Shown in pieces: positions 15,937 through 23,238 of a stretch of DNA of 64,000 nucleotides (within the stretch, counting starts at the first letter, position 1; each line of letters opens with the position of its first letter). A program made the position numbers and the translations under genes. This DNA comes from Rhizobium hidalgonense (GTDB lineage Bacteria; Pseudomonadota; Alphaproteobacteria; Rhizobiales; Rhizobiaceae). The notes under the pieces were generated by a model. That model was not told where the DNA came from, made no database searches, and was given only the letters and a program-made list of their open reading frames with translations. The stretch lies in contig NZ_LODW01000059.1 in assembly GCF_002914525.1 (NCBI RefSeq), forward strand, positions 328,225-392,224. Reading direction: 5' to 3'.

Positions 15937-17136
15937 TCAGGAGAGCCTGACTGCCTCGAACAGCGCCGTCAGCCCGATGCCACCGCCGATCCCGATCATG
16001 GCAAGGCCGGTCGCGGCTGGTGACCAACCATCCCCGCGGATCAGTTGACTATATAGCCGGGTAACGAGAATCGCCCCTGATGCCCCGAACGGATGGCCGA
16101 GCGCCAGGGCGCCCCCATTGCCGTTGACCGCGTCGGCGGCGATGCCGAGTTGATCCAGCGATGCCAGAACCTGAGCCGCGAAGGCTTCGTTGAACTCGAA
16201 GGCGTCGATTTCGGAAAGCGAGAGGCCGGGCTGGCGCTGCATGAGCTTTTTAGTCGAAGCGACCGGCCCGATGCCGAGCAGGTTGGGGTCAACGCCGGCG
16301 GCGGCGCTGTCGATGAAGACGAGGCCTTTTTCGATGCCGAGGCTTTTTGCCATGGCGCCGCTCATGACGAGCACCAGGCAGGCGCCGTCATTGAGCGGGC
16401 AGGCATTGCCTGCCGTCACCGAGCCGTCGGCCAGGAAGACGGGCCGGAGGTTTGCGAGCGCCTGAAGGGACGTGCCCGGGCGCGGGCACTCGTCGCGTTC
16501 GATCAGCCCGTCGCGGGTGGAGATATCGACGATTTCGGGACGAAAGAGGCCCGCCTCGGCCGCCGCAACAGCGAGCCGGTGGCTGCGCAGGGCGAATTCA
16601 TCCTGCCTCTGGCGCGAGATGCCGAAGGCACGCGCGACGTTTTCGGCGGCAACGCCCATCTCAGGGTCGCCGACCGTCTCGGGTGAAAACCGGGCGCGGC
16701 CGTAAAAGCGCGGCACTGCGCCATTGGCTTTCGGCGGTTCGACGCGCCATGGCGCGGTGCTGACGCTCTCGACGCCGCCGGCAAGAAAACACGCGCCGGC
16801 TTTCGCCTGGATCAGCCGGGCGGCGAGGATGATCGCTTCCAGGCCCGAGCCGCATTGCCGGTCGATAGCCACACCGGGCACCGCCATCGGCAGGTCTGCA
16901 TGGAGGGCCGCGAGCCGGCCGATATTGCCGCCACCGCCCGCGGCGTTGCCGACGAGCACGTCGTCTATGTCATTCGGCGCAATGCCTGTTTCGGCAATGA
17001 TCCGGCGGATGATCGGCGCAAGCAGGTCTTCGGCGGCGACCGTCGCAAGCGATCCGAAGGCCCGGCCGATCGGCGTGCGGTAAGCGGCAACCACGACCGG
17101 CTGCCAATCCTCGTCAGGCTGATAGGCGTAGGACAA
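15937..17136 (-). CDS. Thiolase-family acyl-CoA acyltransferase, second catalytic Cys absent
   Basis: 399 residues with thiolase landmarks: AYRTPIGRAFGSL, nucleophile Cys95 in DRQCGSGLEA, NEAFAAQVLA, and GGALALGHPFGASGA with the active-site His. The C-terminal motif is GLAMIGIGGGIG, where thiolases normally have CIGGG: the proton-shuttling Cys is replaced by Gly. Known thiolases cleave or form 3-ketoacyl-CoA; this change may alter or slow the reaction. It overlaps the acyl-CoA ligase gene by 23 bp, so the pair is translated together, probably to degrade an unusual carboxylic acid. Confidence 0.88.
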   Translation of the reverse strand: MSYAYQPDEDWQPVVVAAYRTPIGRAFGSLATVAAEDLLAPIIRRIIAETGIAPNDIDDVLVGNAAGGGGNIGRLAALHADLPMAVPGVAIDRQCGSGLEAIILAARLIQAKAGACFLAGGVESVSTAPWRVEPPKANGAVPRFYGRARFSPETVGDPEMGVAAENVARAFGISRQRQDEFALRSHRLAVAAAEAGLFRPEIVDISTRDGLIERDECPRPGTSLQALANLRPVFLADGSVTAGNACPLNDGACLVLVMSGAMAKSLGIEKGLVFIDSAAAGVDPNLLGIGPVASTKKLMQRQPGLSLSEIDAFEFNEAFAAQVLASLDQLGIAADAVNGNGGALALGHPFGASGAILVTRLYSQLIRGDGWSPAATGLAMIGIGGGIGLTALFEAVRLS

Positions 17137-18643
17137 GACCGTCTCCCGAAATGACCGATGCCTCTACCTCACCCCTCGCGATCTTGCCGCTGCTCGTCAT
17201 CGGCCAAGAGGCGATATGGTAGAATTGCCTGGGGATCTTGAACCTCGCAAGCTTGGTCGCGCAATGCTCCGCCAGAATTTTCGGGTTCGTGGCCTCCCCC
17301 GAGACGACCGCGACGATCCGCTGGCCGTAATAGACATCCGGCAGCCCGAAGACGACGGCCTCCTCGAGCCCCGGGCAGGTTTTGAGCGCACTCTCGACTT
17401 CGGCGGGATAGACGTTGTTGCCGCCTGAAATCATCATGCCGCCTGCCCGGCCGATCACCCGCAGCATTCCCTTGGCATCGATCTCGCCGAGATCGCCGAC
17501 CGTCGCGCCGGCCGGGGTGACCCGAAACGCCTGGCCGTCGTCGCCCCAGAGATAACCGTCGGCGATCAGATCGCTTCTGACGAAGATGGTGCCCGGCACG
17601 TCGGTGCCGACATCCTTTTCATCAGGACCCCGAATGGAAATCTCGACGCCGGGATAGGCCTGCCCCACCCGATCGATCGGAAAATCGAGCGCGCCGCCGA
17701 CAAGGGTGGAGACGGTCATGAAACCGATTTCGGATGCGCCGTAATATTCGCGGATGCGCGCATTCGGAAAAAGCCGGCGCATGGAGTCGACGCCGTTCAC
17801 GTCAAGCTTGGCGCCGGCAGTCAGGACATCACGCAATGAGGTCAGAGCAGGTTCGGCAGCGCAGGCTCCGGCAATGCCCGCAATGTGGGTCGGCACGGCG
17901 ACCAGCCGTTCGATCTTTTCGGCGGAGAGAATGTGCGCGACGGCGGCAGCATCCCATTTCCTGACCGAATGGAAGGTGCCGCCGGCATCCAAAGCTTCGA
18001 CCATGGCGTAAAGGGCCAGACCATGCGCCAGGGCGCCCGGGCACATGGTCGATGGGGCGTCTTCGAGCTCGAAAACCACGCGGCCGCGATCGAGACTGCG
18101 GCGCCACTGTTGGCGCGAGCGATAATAGGCCTTCGGCTCTGCCGTTGTGCCCGAGGTAAAGCCGATCAGGAAGATGCCCTCGGCATCATCAGGTAGATCG
18201 CCTTCCGTCTCCGTGAGATCGAAGGGCTCGGCCCCGGCGACGACGACAGCAATGCCGAGCCTGCGGCCGATTTCGGCGCTTGGGCTTGCATCGTCGTCGA
18301 CGACAAGCACGTCAGGCGCCAGCCGCTCGACGATGCGCTCGATCCTTTGCGGCGGCATCATCGGGTCGATCACCGCGCAGGCATTCGGCAAGGCAGTGGC
18401 GGCAACGAAATATTCGGCGAAGCCGATATGGTTGCCGAGGCTGAGGGCGACAAGTTTCTCGACGCCGGGCAGATCGAGCGTGCGGCGGGTCGAGTGCGGC
18501 AATTCCTGGAAAAAGCGGTAGATCGCCTTGGCGCGCAGACAGAGTTCGCCATGGCTCAGGCAGCGGCCGTCGATCACCAGGGCCGGCTTGTCCGGCCTTT
18601 CCGTTGCATGTCGAAGAAGCTGCGCATGGATCGGCATGGACAC
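17114..18643 (-). CDS. AMP-forming acyl-CoA synthetase (ANL superfamily)
   Basis: 509 residues of the adenylate-forming family: phosphate loop FTSGTTAEPKAYYRS (around residue 165), the EYYGASE motif, GRAGGMMISGGNNVYPAE hinge, and the C-terminal Lys of SSGKIARGE. It would activate a fatty or aromatic acid to the CoA ester with ATP. The following thiolase and preceding thioesterase point to beta-oxidation-type chemistry. The gene overlaps the thiolase by 23 bp and starts 22 bp after the thioesterase stop. Substrate unknown. Confidence 0.88.
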   Translation of the reverse strand: MSMPIHAQLLRHATERPDKPALVIDGRCLSHGELCLRAKAIYRFFQELPHSTRRTLDLPGVEKLVALSLGNHIGFAEYFVAATALPNACAVIDPMMPPQRIERIVERLAPDVLVVDDDASPSAEIGRRLGIAVVVAGAEPFDLTETEGDLPDDAEGIFLIGFTSGTTAEPKAYYRSRQQWRRSLDRGRVVFELEDAPSTMCPGALAHGLALYAMVEALDAGGTFHSVRKWDAAAVAHILSAEKIERLVAVPTHIAGIAGACAAEPALTSLRDVLTAGAKLDVNGVDSMRRLFPNARIREYYGASEIGFMTVSTLVGGALDFPIDRVGQAYPGVEISIRGPDEKDVGTDVPGTIFVRSDLIADGYLWGDDGQAFRVTPAGATVGDLGEIDAKGMLRVIGRAGGMMISGGNNVYPAEVESALKTCPGLEEAVVFGLPDVYYGQRIVAVVSGEATNPKILAEHCATKLARFKIPRQFYHIASWPMTSSGKIARGEVEASVISGDGLVLRLSA

Positions 18644-18665
18644 CCGCTGGTTTGAAGATCGGCCG

Positions 18666-19076
18666 TCAGCCTAAGGCGGCTCTGGTGACGTCGGGAATGG
18701 GCGTCGGGCGGCTGTCGGAAAGGCCGACACAGACCCAGACGAGCCCCGCCGAGGCGCAATGGGCGCCGTCGCGCTGGCGAAAGAGTTCGATCCCAAAGGA
18801 GAGGCTCGTGCGCCCGATTTTTTCGACCGTCACCTTGGCTTCGACGATATCGTCGATGTCGATCGGGTTGTGAAAGGTGAGCTCCGCCTTCTTCACGTGA
18901 TAGGCAACACCCGATGAGGTGTGGCGGAAATGGCTGAGGATTTGCCGGTGCCGTAGGAATTCGACGACGGCATCCTCGCAATAGTCGAGGTAAACCGAGT
19001 TATGGACATGACCATAGATGTCGATGTCTCGCATCGAGACCCGGAAGGATGCTAAAGGCCTGTCGTCAACACTCAT
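18666..19076 (-). CDS. 4HBT-family acyl-CoA thioesterase
   Basis: 136 residues with the hot-dog thioesterase signature DIDIYGHVHNSVYLDYCEDA (around residues 17-36), in which Asp and the HVHN turn form the active site, then VKKAELTFHNPIDIDDIV. Hydrolyses acyl-CoA to free acid and CoA. It is the first gene of the minus-strand acyl-CoA operon and is divergent from the reductase gene at 19130, with only 53 bp between start codons, so both promoters must overlap. Confidence 0.87.
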   Translation of the reverse strand: MSVDDRPLASFRVSMRDIDIYGHVHNSVYLDYCEDAVVEFLRHRQILSHFRHTSSGVAYHVKKAELTFHNPIDIDDIVEAKVTVEKIGRTSLSFGIELFRQRDGAHCASAGLVWVCVGLSDSRPTPIPDVTRAALG

Positions 19077-19129
19077 GTGGTCACCGAAAATTGGTGGGCT
19101 GTTCTAACCGCTGTTGTCTGGGGGATGCA

Positions 19130-20098
19130 ATGCAATATCAGGCGGTCGTGCGAAAATTCGGGCCAGCCGAGGAGGTCGTCGAGATCGAGCGGGCTGCGCT
19201 GCCGGTGCTGCGCCGCGACCAGGTGCGGGTGCGTCTCTTAGCTCGGTCGATCAATCCATCCGATATCATCACCATATCGGGCGCCTATAGCGGACGCACG
19301 ACCCTGCCCTTCATTCCGGGGTTCGAAGCCTTCGGCGTGGTCGAGGCGTGCGGTGAAGAGGTTCATGGGCTTTCCCCTGGCACGCGCGTGCTGCCGGTGC
19401 GTAGCGCGGGCGGATGGCAGGAATTCAAGGATGCCGATGCCAGCTGGTGCCTTCGTGTTCCCGACACACTCTCCGACTTCGAAGCGGCGACCAGCTATGT
19501 CAACCCGATGACCGCCTGGCTGATGCTGCATAAGAAGATCGGCCTTAAACCGGGCATGCGCATCGCCATCAATGCGGCCGCCTCTTCGATCGGATCGATA
19601 TTGACCGGCATGGCGAACGCGGTTGGCGTGGAGCCGGTGGCGATCGTCCGCAGTGAGGAATCCCTCCAGCGCCTGCGCGGCCGGCTCGAGACCATAATCG
19701 TCGACAAAGCGGACGGCGATCTCGCAGGGGGACTTGTCGGCAGGTCCGGGCTCGACGCAGTGCTCGACTGCGTCGGCGGCGCGCGCGCCTCGATCCTCGC
19801 AGATGCGCTCAAACCCGGCGGGCATTTCCTGCATTACGGCCTGCTTTCAGGAGAAAGCATCCCGCCGTCATTCTGGGCCGCCCATTCCGACATTGCCTTT
19901 TCCTATTGTCACCTCAGGGAATGGGTTCATGCCGAAGCGATGGGCGACGTGCAGCACGCCTATTCCCAGGTCGCCGCGCAGATCGCCTCGAAGGTCATCG
20001 CGACCGAAGTGCGGGAGGTCTTTCCGCTGGAAGAGATCGGCGAGGCGCTGCGCACCGCCCTTCCCTTCCGGGCGGGTGGCAAGGTGCTGCTCGCCTGA
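19130..20098 (+). CDS. Zinc-independent MDR reductase (enoyl-thioester/quinone reductase type)
   Basis: 322 residues of the medium-chain dehydrogenase/reductase superfamily: LLARSINPSDIITISGAY, PGFEAFGVVEACGEEV, then a cofactor fold with AINAAASSIGSILTGMA and LDCVGG. The zinc-binding Cys cluster is absent, as in quinone reductases and mitochondrial-type 2-enoyl thioester reductases (ETR). Given the divergent acyl-CoA operon, an enoyl-CoA reductase role is plausible. The ATG at 19130 follows CTGGGGGATGCA; an upstream in-frame start would overlap the thioesterase gene. Confidence 0.85.
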   Translation: MQYQAVVRKFGPAEEVVEIERAALPVLRRDQVRVRLLARSINPSDIITISGAYSGRTTLPFIPGFEAFGVVEACGEEVHGLSPGTRVLPVRSAGGWQEFKDADASWCLRVPDTLSDFEAATSYVNPMTAWLMLHKKIGLKPGMRIAINAAASSIGSILTGMANAVGVEPVAIVRSEESLQRLRGRLETIIVDKADGDLAGGLVGRSGLDAVLDCVGGARASILADALKPGGHFLHYGLLSGESIPPSFWAAHSDIAFSYCHLREWVHAEAMGDVQHAYSQVAAQIASKVIATEVREVFPLEEIGEALRTALPFRAGGKVLLA

Positions 20099-20504
20099 TC
20101 GGGCAAGCACCAGCGGCGGTCGAATACCGAACGAGCAGCCAGGCGCCCGCCTCGTCCTTCGAAGGCCGCCTATAGCTGCGATCCGACAGGAAGATCCGTG
20201 TCCACCCCACACGGGATCTTTTCGTCGTACGACGAAAGGATACGTCGTGTGGCACGCCCCTCTGCCTGCGGGGCCTGGGCTCGCGCCATGTCGACCCGTC
20301 CTTCGGACCCCCACAGGTGGGGAGATCGTGGGGACCGGTTTGCCCAACCAACTCACCTCCCAATCACTTTGAGACGGTAGAGGGAGCGATTGTCCGACCA
20401 CTTGCGGATCCCCCTTGTGGGTGAGATGCCCGCAGGGCAAAGGGGGTCGCACGCGGCAAAATGCCATTGCACTCGATCGCCAAGTTTTCTGTGGTTCCTG
20501 CCGC
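20099..20504. repeat. Intergenic mosaic repeat (RIME-like) with palindromes
   Basis: 406 bp between convergent genes, no coding frame of note. It contains the perfect 18-bp palindrome TTTCGTCGTACGACGAAA (20220-20237), a flanking imperfect inverted repeat GATCCGTGT/ACACGGGATC (20193-20218), and text such as GGCACGCCCCTCTGCC and CCCCACAGGTGGGGAGATCG that I recall from widespread rhizobial intergenic repeats. It may act as the terminator zone for both genes. Confidence 0.5.
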
Positions 20505-21419
20505 TTACGCAAGAGCTGAATATTTCTCTATATTGCCGGTCAGCAACTCTATGAAAAGATCCCTGGCAGGTTCGCGAACTGCTTTCATCCAGGCGACAGC
20601 GAGAGGCAATTTATGCATTGGTGCGTCGTGTTCGCGCGATAGCGGCAGATATTTCACGCCGCTTACCGCAAGCTTTGAGGTCCATTTCGGAACGATCGCC
20701 GACCCTATTCCAGCAGCAACGAGATTGATAATCGTCTGCTTTTCATCAGCGATCTGAGCAATCCTGGGACGCAATCCAATTTCGGAGAAGAGCTCCATCG
20801 TCAGATCATAGCTGTGGGGACGAGATCGTCGCTCAGGCACGATCATCGGCTCGTCTTGCAATTCCTGGACCGAAACCTCGCATTGGCTGGCGAATGCGCT
20901 ACGCTCAGGAACTGCCACCACCGCAGTTTCATAAAACAACGGTTTCACCACGAGCGAAGCGCTCATTCCCTCTCTCGGCCGGATCAAGATCAGATCCAGC
21001 CGCCCCGCCAGCAGCTTGGGGATCAATCGGATCGACTTGTCTTCGACCAATTGCGTCGTCGTTTGAGGCGCTATTTCGCGAAAATCATGCAAAAGCATCG
21101 GAACGAGACCGGCTGCGGCGCTATCGATTGCACCGATACGCAGTATCGGCCCCGCAGAGTGCTTTCTCGATCTGATTTGGTCCGCGACCTCATCGAGGCG
21201 AGCAAGGACTGGCCTTACCTCTTTCAGTAACGCTACGCCGTCTTCTGTCAGGGTTACGCTTCTGGTCGTCCGGGTCAGCAGGCTCGTTCCCAACGATTCC
21301 TCAAGCAATCGCACATGGCGACCCAACGAGGCGGGCAGCAATCCAACGCTCTGGGCGGCTCGCCCGAAGTGTAGTTGTTCGGCGACGGCCGCAAAGCATC
21401 GCAGCTGCTCAAGTTCCAT
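20505..21419 (-). CDS. LysR-family regulator of the tartrate locus
   Basis: 304 residues: LysR winged helix (LEQLRCFAAVAEQLHFGRAA, then GRHVRLLEESLG, residues 3-43) and a periplasmic-binding-like effector domain (LRIGAIDSAAAGLVPMLL, DLILIRPREG, GIGSAIVPKW). It is divergent from the tartrate transporter remnant and ttuC, the place taken by the TtuA activator in Agrobacterium tartrate clusters. The 126-bp shared promoter region contains a 16-bp AT palindrome. Effector presumably tartrate or a relative; inferred from context only. Confidence 0.88.
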   Translation of the reverse strand: MELEQLRCFAAVAEQLHFGRAAQSVGLLPASLGRHVRLLEESLGTSLLTRTTRSVTLTEDGVALLKEVRPVLARLDEVADQIRSRKHSAGPILRIGAIDSAAAGLVPMLLHDFREIAPQTTTQLVEDKSIRLIPKLLAGRLDLILIRPREGMSASLVVKPLFYETAVVAVPERSAFASQCEVSVQELQDEPMIVPERRSRPHSYDLTMELFSEIGLRPRIAQIADEKQTIINLVAAGIGSAIVPKWTSKLAVSGVKYLPLSREHDAPMHKLPLAVAWMKAVREPARDLFIELLTGNIEKYSALA

Positions 21420-21441
21420 TCCAGTATCCAGATTATATCAG

Positions 21442-21457
21442 ATAATTATATAATTAT
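21442..21457. promoter_or_regulatory. Perfect AT palindrome in the LysR/ttu promoter
   Basis: ATAATTATATAATTAT is a 16-bp perfect palindrome 22 bp upstream of the LysR start and about 90 bp upstream of the transporter remnant. It contains the T-N11-A arrangement of LysR operators. Its AT content contrasts with the surrounding DNA. Confidence 0.45.
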
Positions 21458-21545
21458 ACGGTTGTTAACCTGACGGCAAGCCGCTTCTATAGTGTTTTCG
21501 GCGCGCTGAGGACGCGTCAATCGTTCCGCTGGGAGGAGTTTTCAT

Positions 21546-21872
21546 ATGTTCGAAACGCGCGTAATGCGCAAAGTTACCAGGCGCATCGTGCCATTCATTA
21601 TGGTCTTGTATTTGATCGCGTTCATTGATCGCGTCAACATTGGTTTCGCCTCTCTGACGATGAACGCAAACATTGAAACGACCAACTCGATTGGCAATGT
21701 CGGCGGCTTTGTCGCGCCCTCGATGATCGGCTGGATCAAGGACACAACCGGACGCTTCGAGGGAGATCTTTACTTCGTTGCTGAGCTGTTGGTGGTCTCT
21801 GCTGCCGTCACACTGATCCTTTCGCGCACCGGACGCCGAGGTGCACATGCCAAGACATCGGCCCAACACTAA
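21546..21872 (+). pseudogene. Tartrate-type MFS transporter with a large in-frame internal deletion
   Basis: 108 codons. Residues 1-39 are the start of an anion:cation symporter-family MFS protein (RRIVPFIMVLYLIAFIDRVN, then IGFASLTMNA). From about residue 43 the sequence jumps to the C-terminal end of the same family (NSIGNVGGFVAPSMIGWIKD, then FEGDLYFVAELLVVSAAV). A normal member has about 430 residues, so some 300 codons are missing with the frame kept. GGAGGAG still precedes the ATG and the gene is 15 bp from ttuC. With three membrane segments at most it cannot transport by itself. Confidence 0.85.
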
Positions 21873-21887
21873 AATACCGAATGGAAA

Positions 21888-22982
21888 ATGACGATGCGTG
21901 AATACAAGATTGCGGCCGTCCCCGCCGACGGTATTGGCCCGGAAGTGATAGCCGCCGGCCTGCAGGTTCTCGAAGCGCTCGAAAAGCGCAGCGGCGACTT
22001 CAAGATCCATGCCGAGACCTTCGACTGGGGGTCGGACTATTACAAAAGGCACGGCGTGATGATGCCGGCCGACGGCCTTGAGACCCTGAAAAAGTTTGAT
22101 GCGATCTATTTTGGGGCGGTCGGCGCACCTGACGTGCCGGACCACATCACGCTCTGGGGGCTGCGCCTGCCGATCTGCCAGGGTTTCGACCAGTATGCCA
22201 ACGTACGGCCGACCAAGATCCTGCCTGGCATTACACCGCCGCTGCGCAACTGCGGTCCCGGTGATCTCGACTGGGTTATCGTCCGCGAAAACTCAGAAGG
22301 CGAATATTCCGGCCACGGCGGCCGCGCCCATAAGGGATTGCCGGAGGAAGTCGGCACGGAAGTAGCGATCTTCACCCGCGTCGGCGTTACGCGCATCATG
22401 CGCTATGCCTTCAAGCTGGCCCAATCCCGGCCGCGCAAGCTGCTCACCGTTGTGACCAAATCGAACGCGCAGCGCCACGGTATGGTGATGTGGGACGAGA
22501 TCGCCGCCGAAGTGTCCAAGGAGTTTACCGATGTTGCCTGGGACAAGATGCTGGTCGATGCAATGACCGTGCGCATGACCCTGAAACCGGAAAGCCTCGA
22601 TACGATCGTCGCAACAAATCTCCATGCGGATATCCTCTCCGATCTGGCTGGTGCTCTGGCCGGTTCGCTCGGCGTTGCGCCGACTGCCAACATTGATCCG
22701 GAACGACGCTTTCCGTCCATGTTCGAGCCGATCCATGGATCAGCGTTCGACATTACCGGAAAGGGGATTGCCAATCCGATTGCCACCTTCTGGACTGCAG
22801 CGCAGATGCTGGAGCATCTGGGGGAGAAGGACGCGGCCGCGCGCCTCATGGCTGCTGTCGAACGGGTCACCGAGGCTGGCATCCTAACGCCGGATGTGGG
22901 TGGCAAGGCCACTACCCAGCAGGTCACCGACGCCGTCTGCGAAGCAATCGCCGGCTCCAACATTCTCGTGGCGGCCCAATGA
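21888..22982 (+). CDS. ttuC: Tartrate dehydrogenase/decarboxylase (D-malate dehydrogenase family)
   Basis: 364 residues of the isocitrate/isopropylmalate dehydrogenase family: AAVPADGIGPEVIAAGLQVL at the start, NVRPTKILPG, VRENSEGEYSGHGG, VVTKSNAQRHG (catalytic Lys), VDAMTVRM, NLHADILSDL and FEPIHGSAFDITGKG. TtuC oxidises tartrate and decarboxylates D-malate with NAD, Mn and K. It appears intact although both flanking genes are damaged. The ATG at 21894 (MREYK) is an alternative start. No sign of frameshift. Confidence 0.92.
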   Translation: MTMREYKIAAVPADGIGPEVIAAGLQVLEALEKRSGDFKIHAETFDWGSDYYKRHGVMMPADGLETLKKFDAIYFGAVGAPDVPDHITLWGLRLPICQGFDQYANVRPTKILPGITPPLRNCGPGDLDWVIVRENSEGEYSGHGGRAHKGLPEEVGTEVAIFTRVGVTRIMRYAFKLAQSRPRKLLTVVTKSNAQRHGMVMWDEIAAEVSKEFTDVAWDKMLVDAMTVRMTLKPESLDTIVATNLHADILSDLAGALAGSLGVAPTANIDPERRFPSMFEPIHGSAFDITGKGIANPIATFWTAAQMLEHLGEKDAAARLMAAVERVTEAGILTPDVGGKATTQQVTDAVCEAIAGSNILVAAQ

Positions 22983-22988
22983 CGTGAA

Positions 22989-23191
22989 ATGACGCGTTCG
23001 CCCGGGATGTGCTGCGCCGGATATTCGATGTAGCGGTTGCGAGCGCCGACCCTGCGAACGTTGTCACGCAGCATTTTCCGATCGCTCTAAGGGCAGATGC
23101 ATCGTCGTCGGCGCGGGAAAAGGCGTCTGCCGCCATGGCCGTAGCGCTCGATGCGGTATGGAGCGACGTCGATCTCACCAGTGTCGGATAA
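22989..23191 (+). pseudogene. 5' remnant of a glycerate kinase/hydroxypyruvate reductase (ttuD-like)
   Basis: The frame reading LRRIFDVAVASADPANVV matches the N-terminus of TtuD/GckA-type glycerate 2-kinases. The next conserved stretch, GRCIVVGAGK, lies in another frame (about 23091-23120), and KASAAMAVALDAVW returns to the first frame. A stop at 23189-23191 then ends it near codon 60 of an expected 420 or so. So the gene is both frameshifted and truncated. It follows ttuC by 6 bp, where ttuD lies in tartrate operons. Confidence 0.7.
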
Positions 23192-23223
23192 AAAACCCGG
23201 GCGCAGCCGTAGCTACGCCCGGG
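23190..23223 (-). terminator. katG terminator
   Basis: Arms CGCCCGGG (23216-23223) and CCCGGGCG (23196-23203), with a short inner AGC/GCT pair, are followed on the minus strand by a T6 run. It lies 15 bp after the katG stop codon, a standard rho-independent terminator. Confidence 0.88.
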
Positions 23224-23238
23224 CAAAAATGCGGCCGA

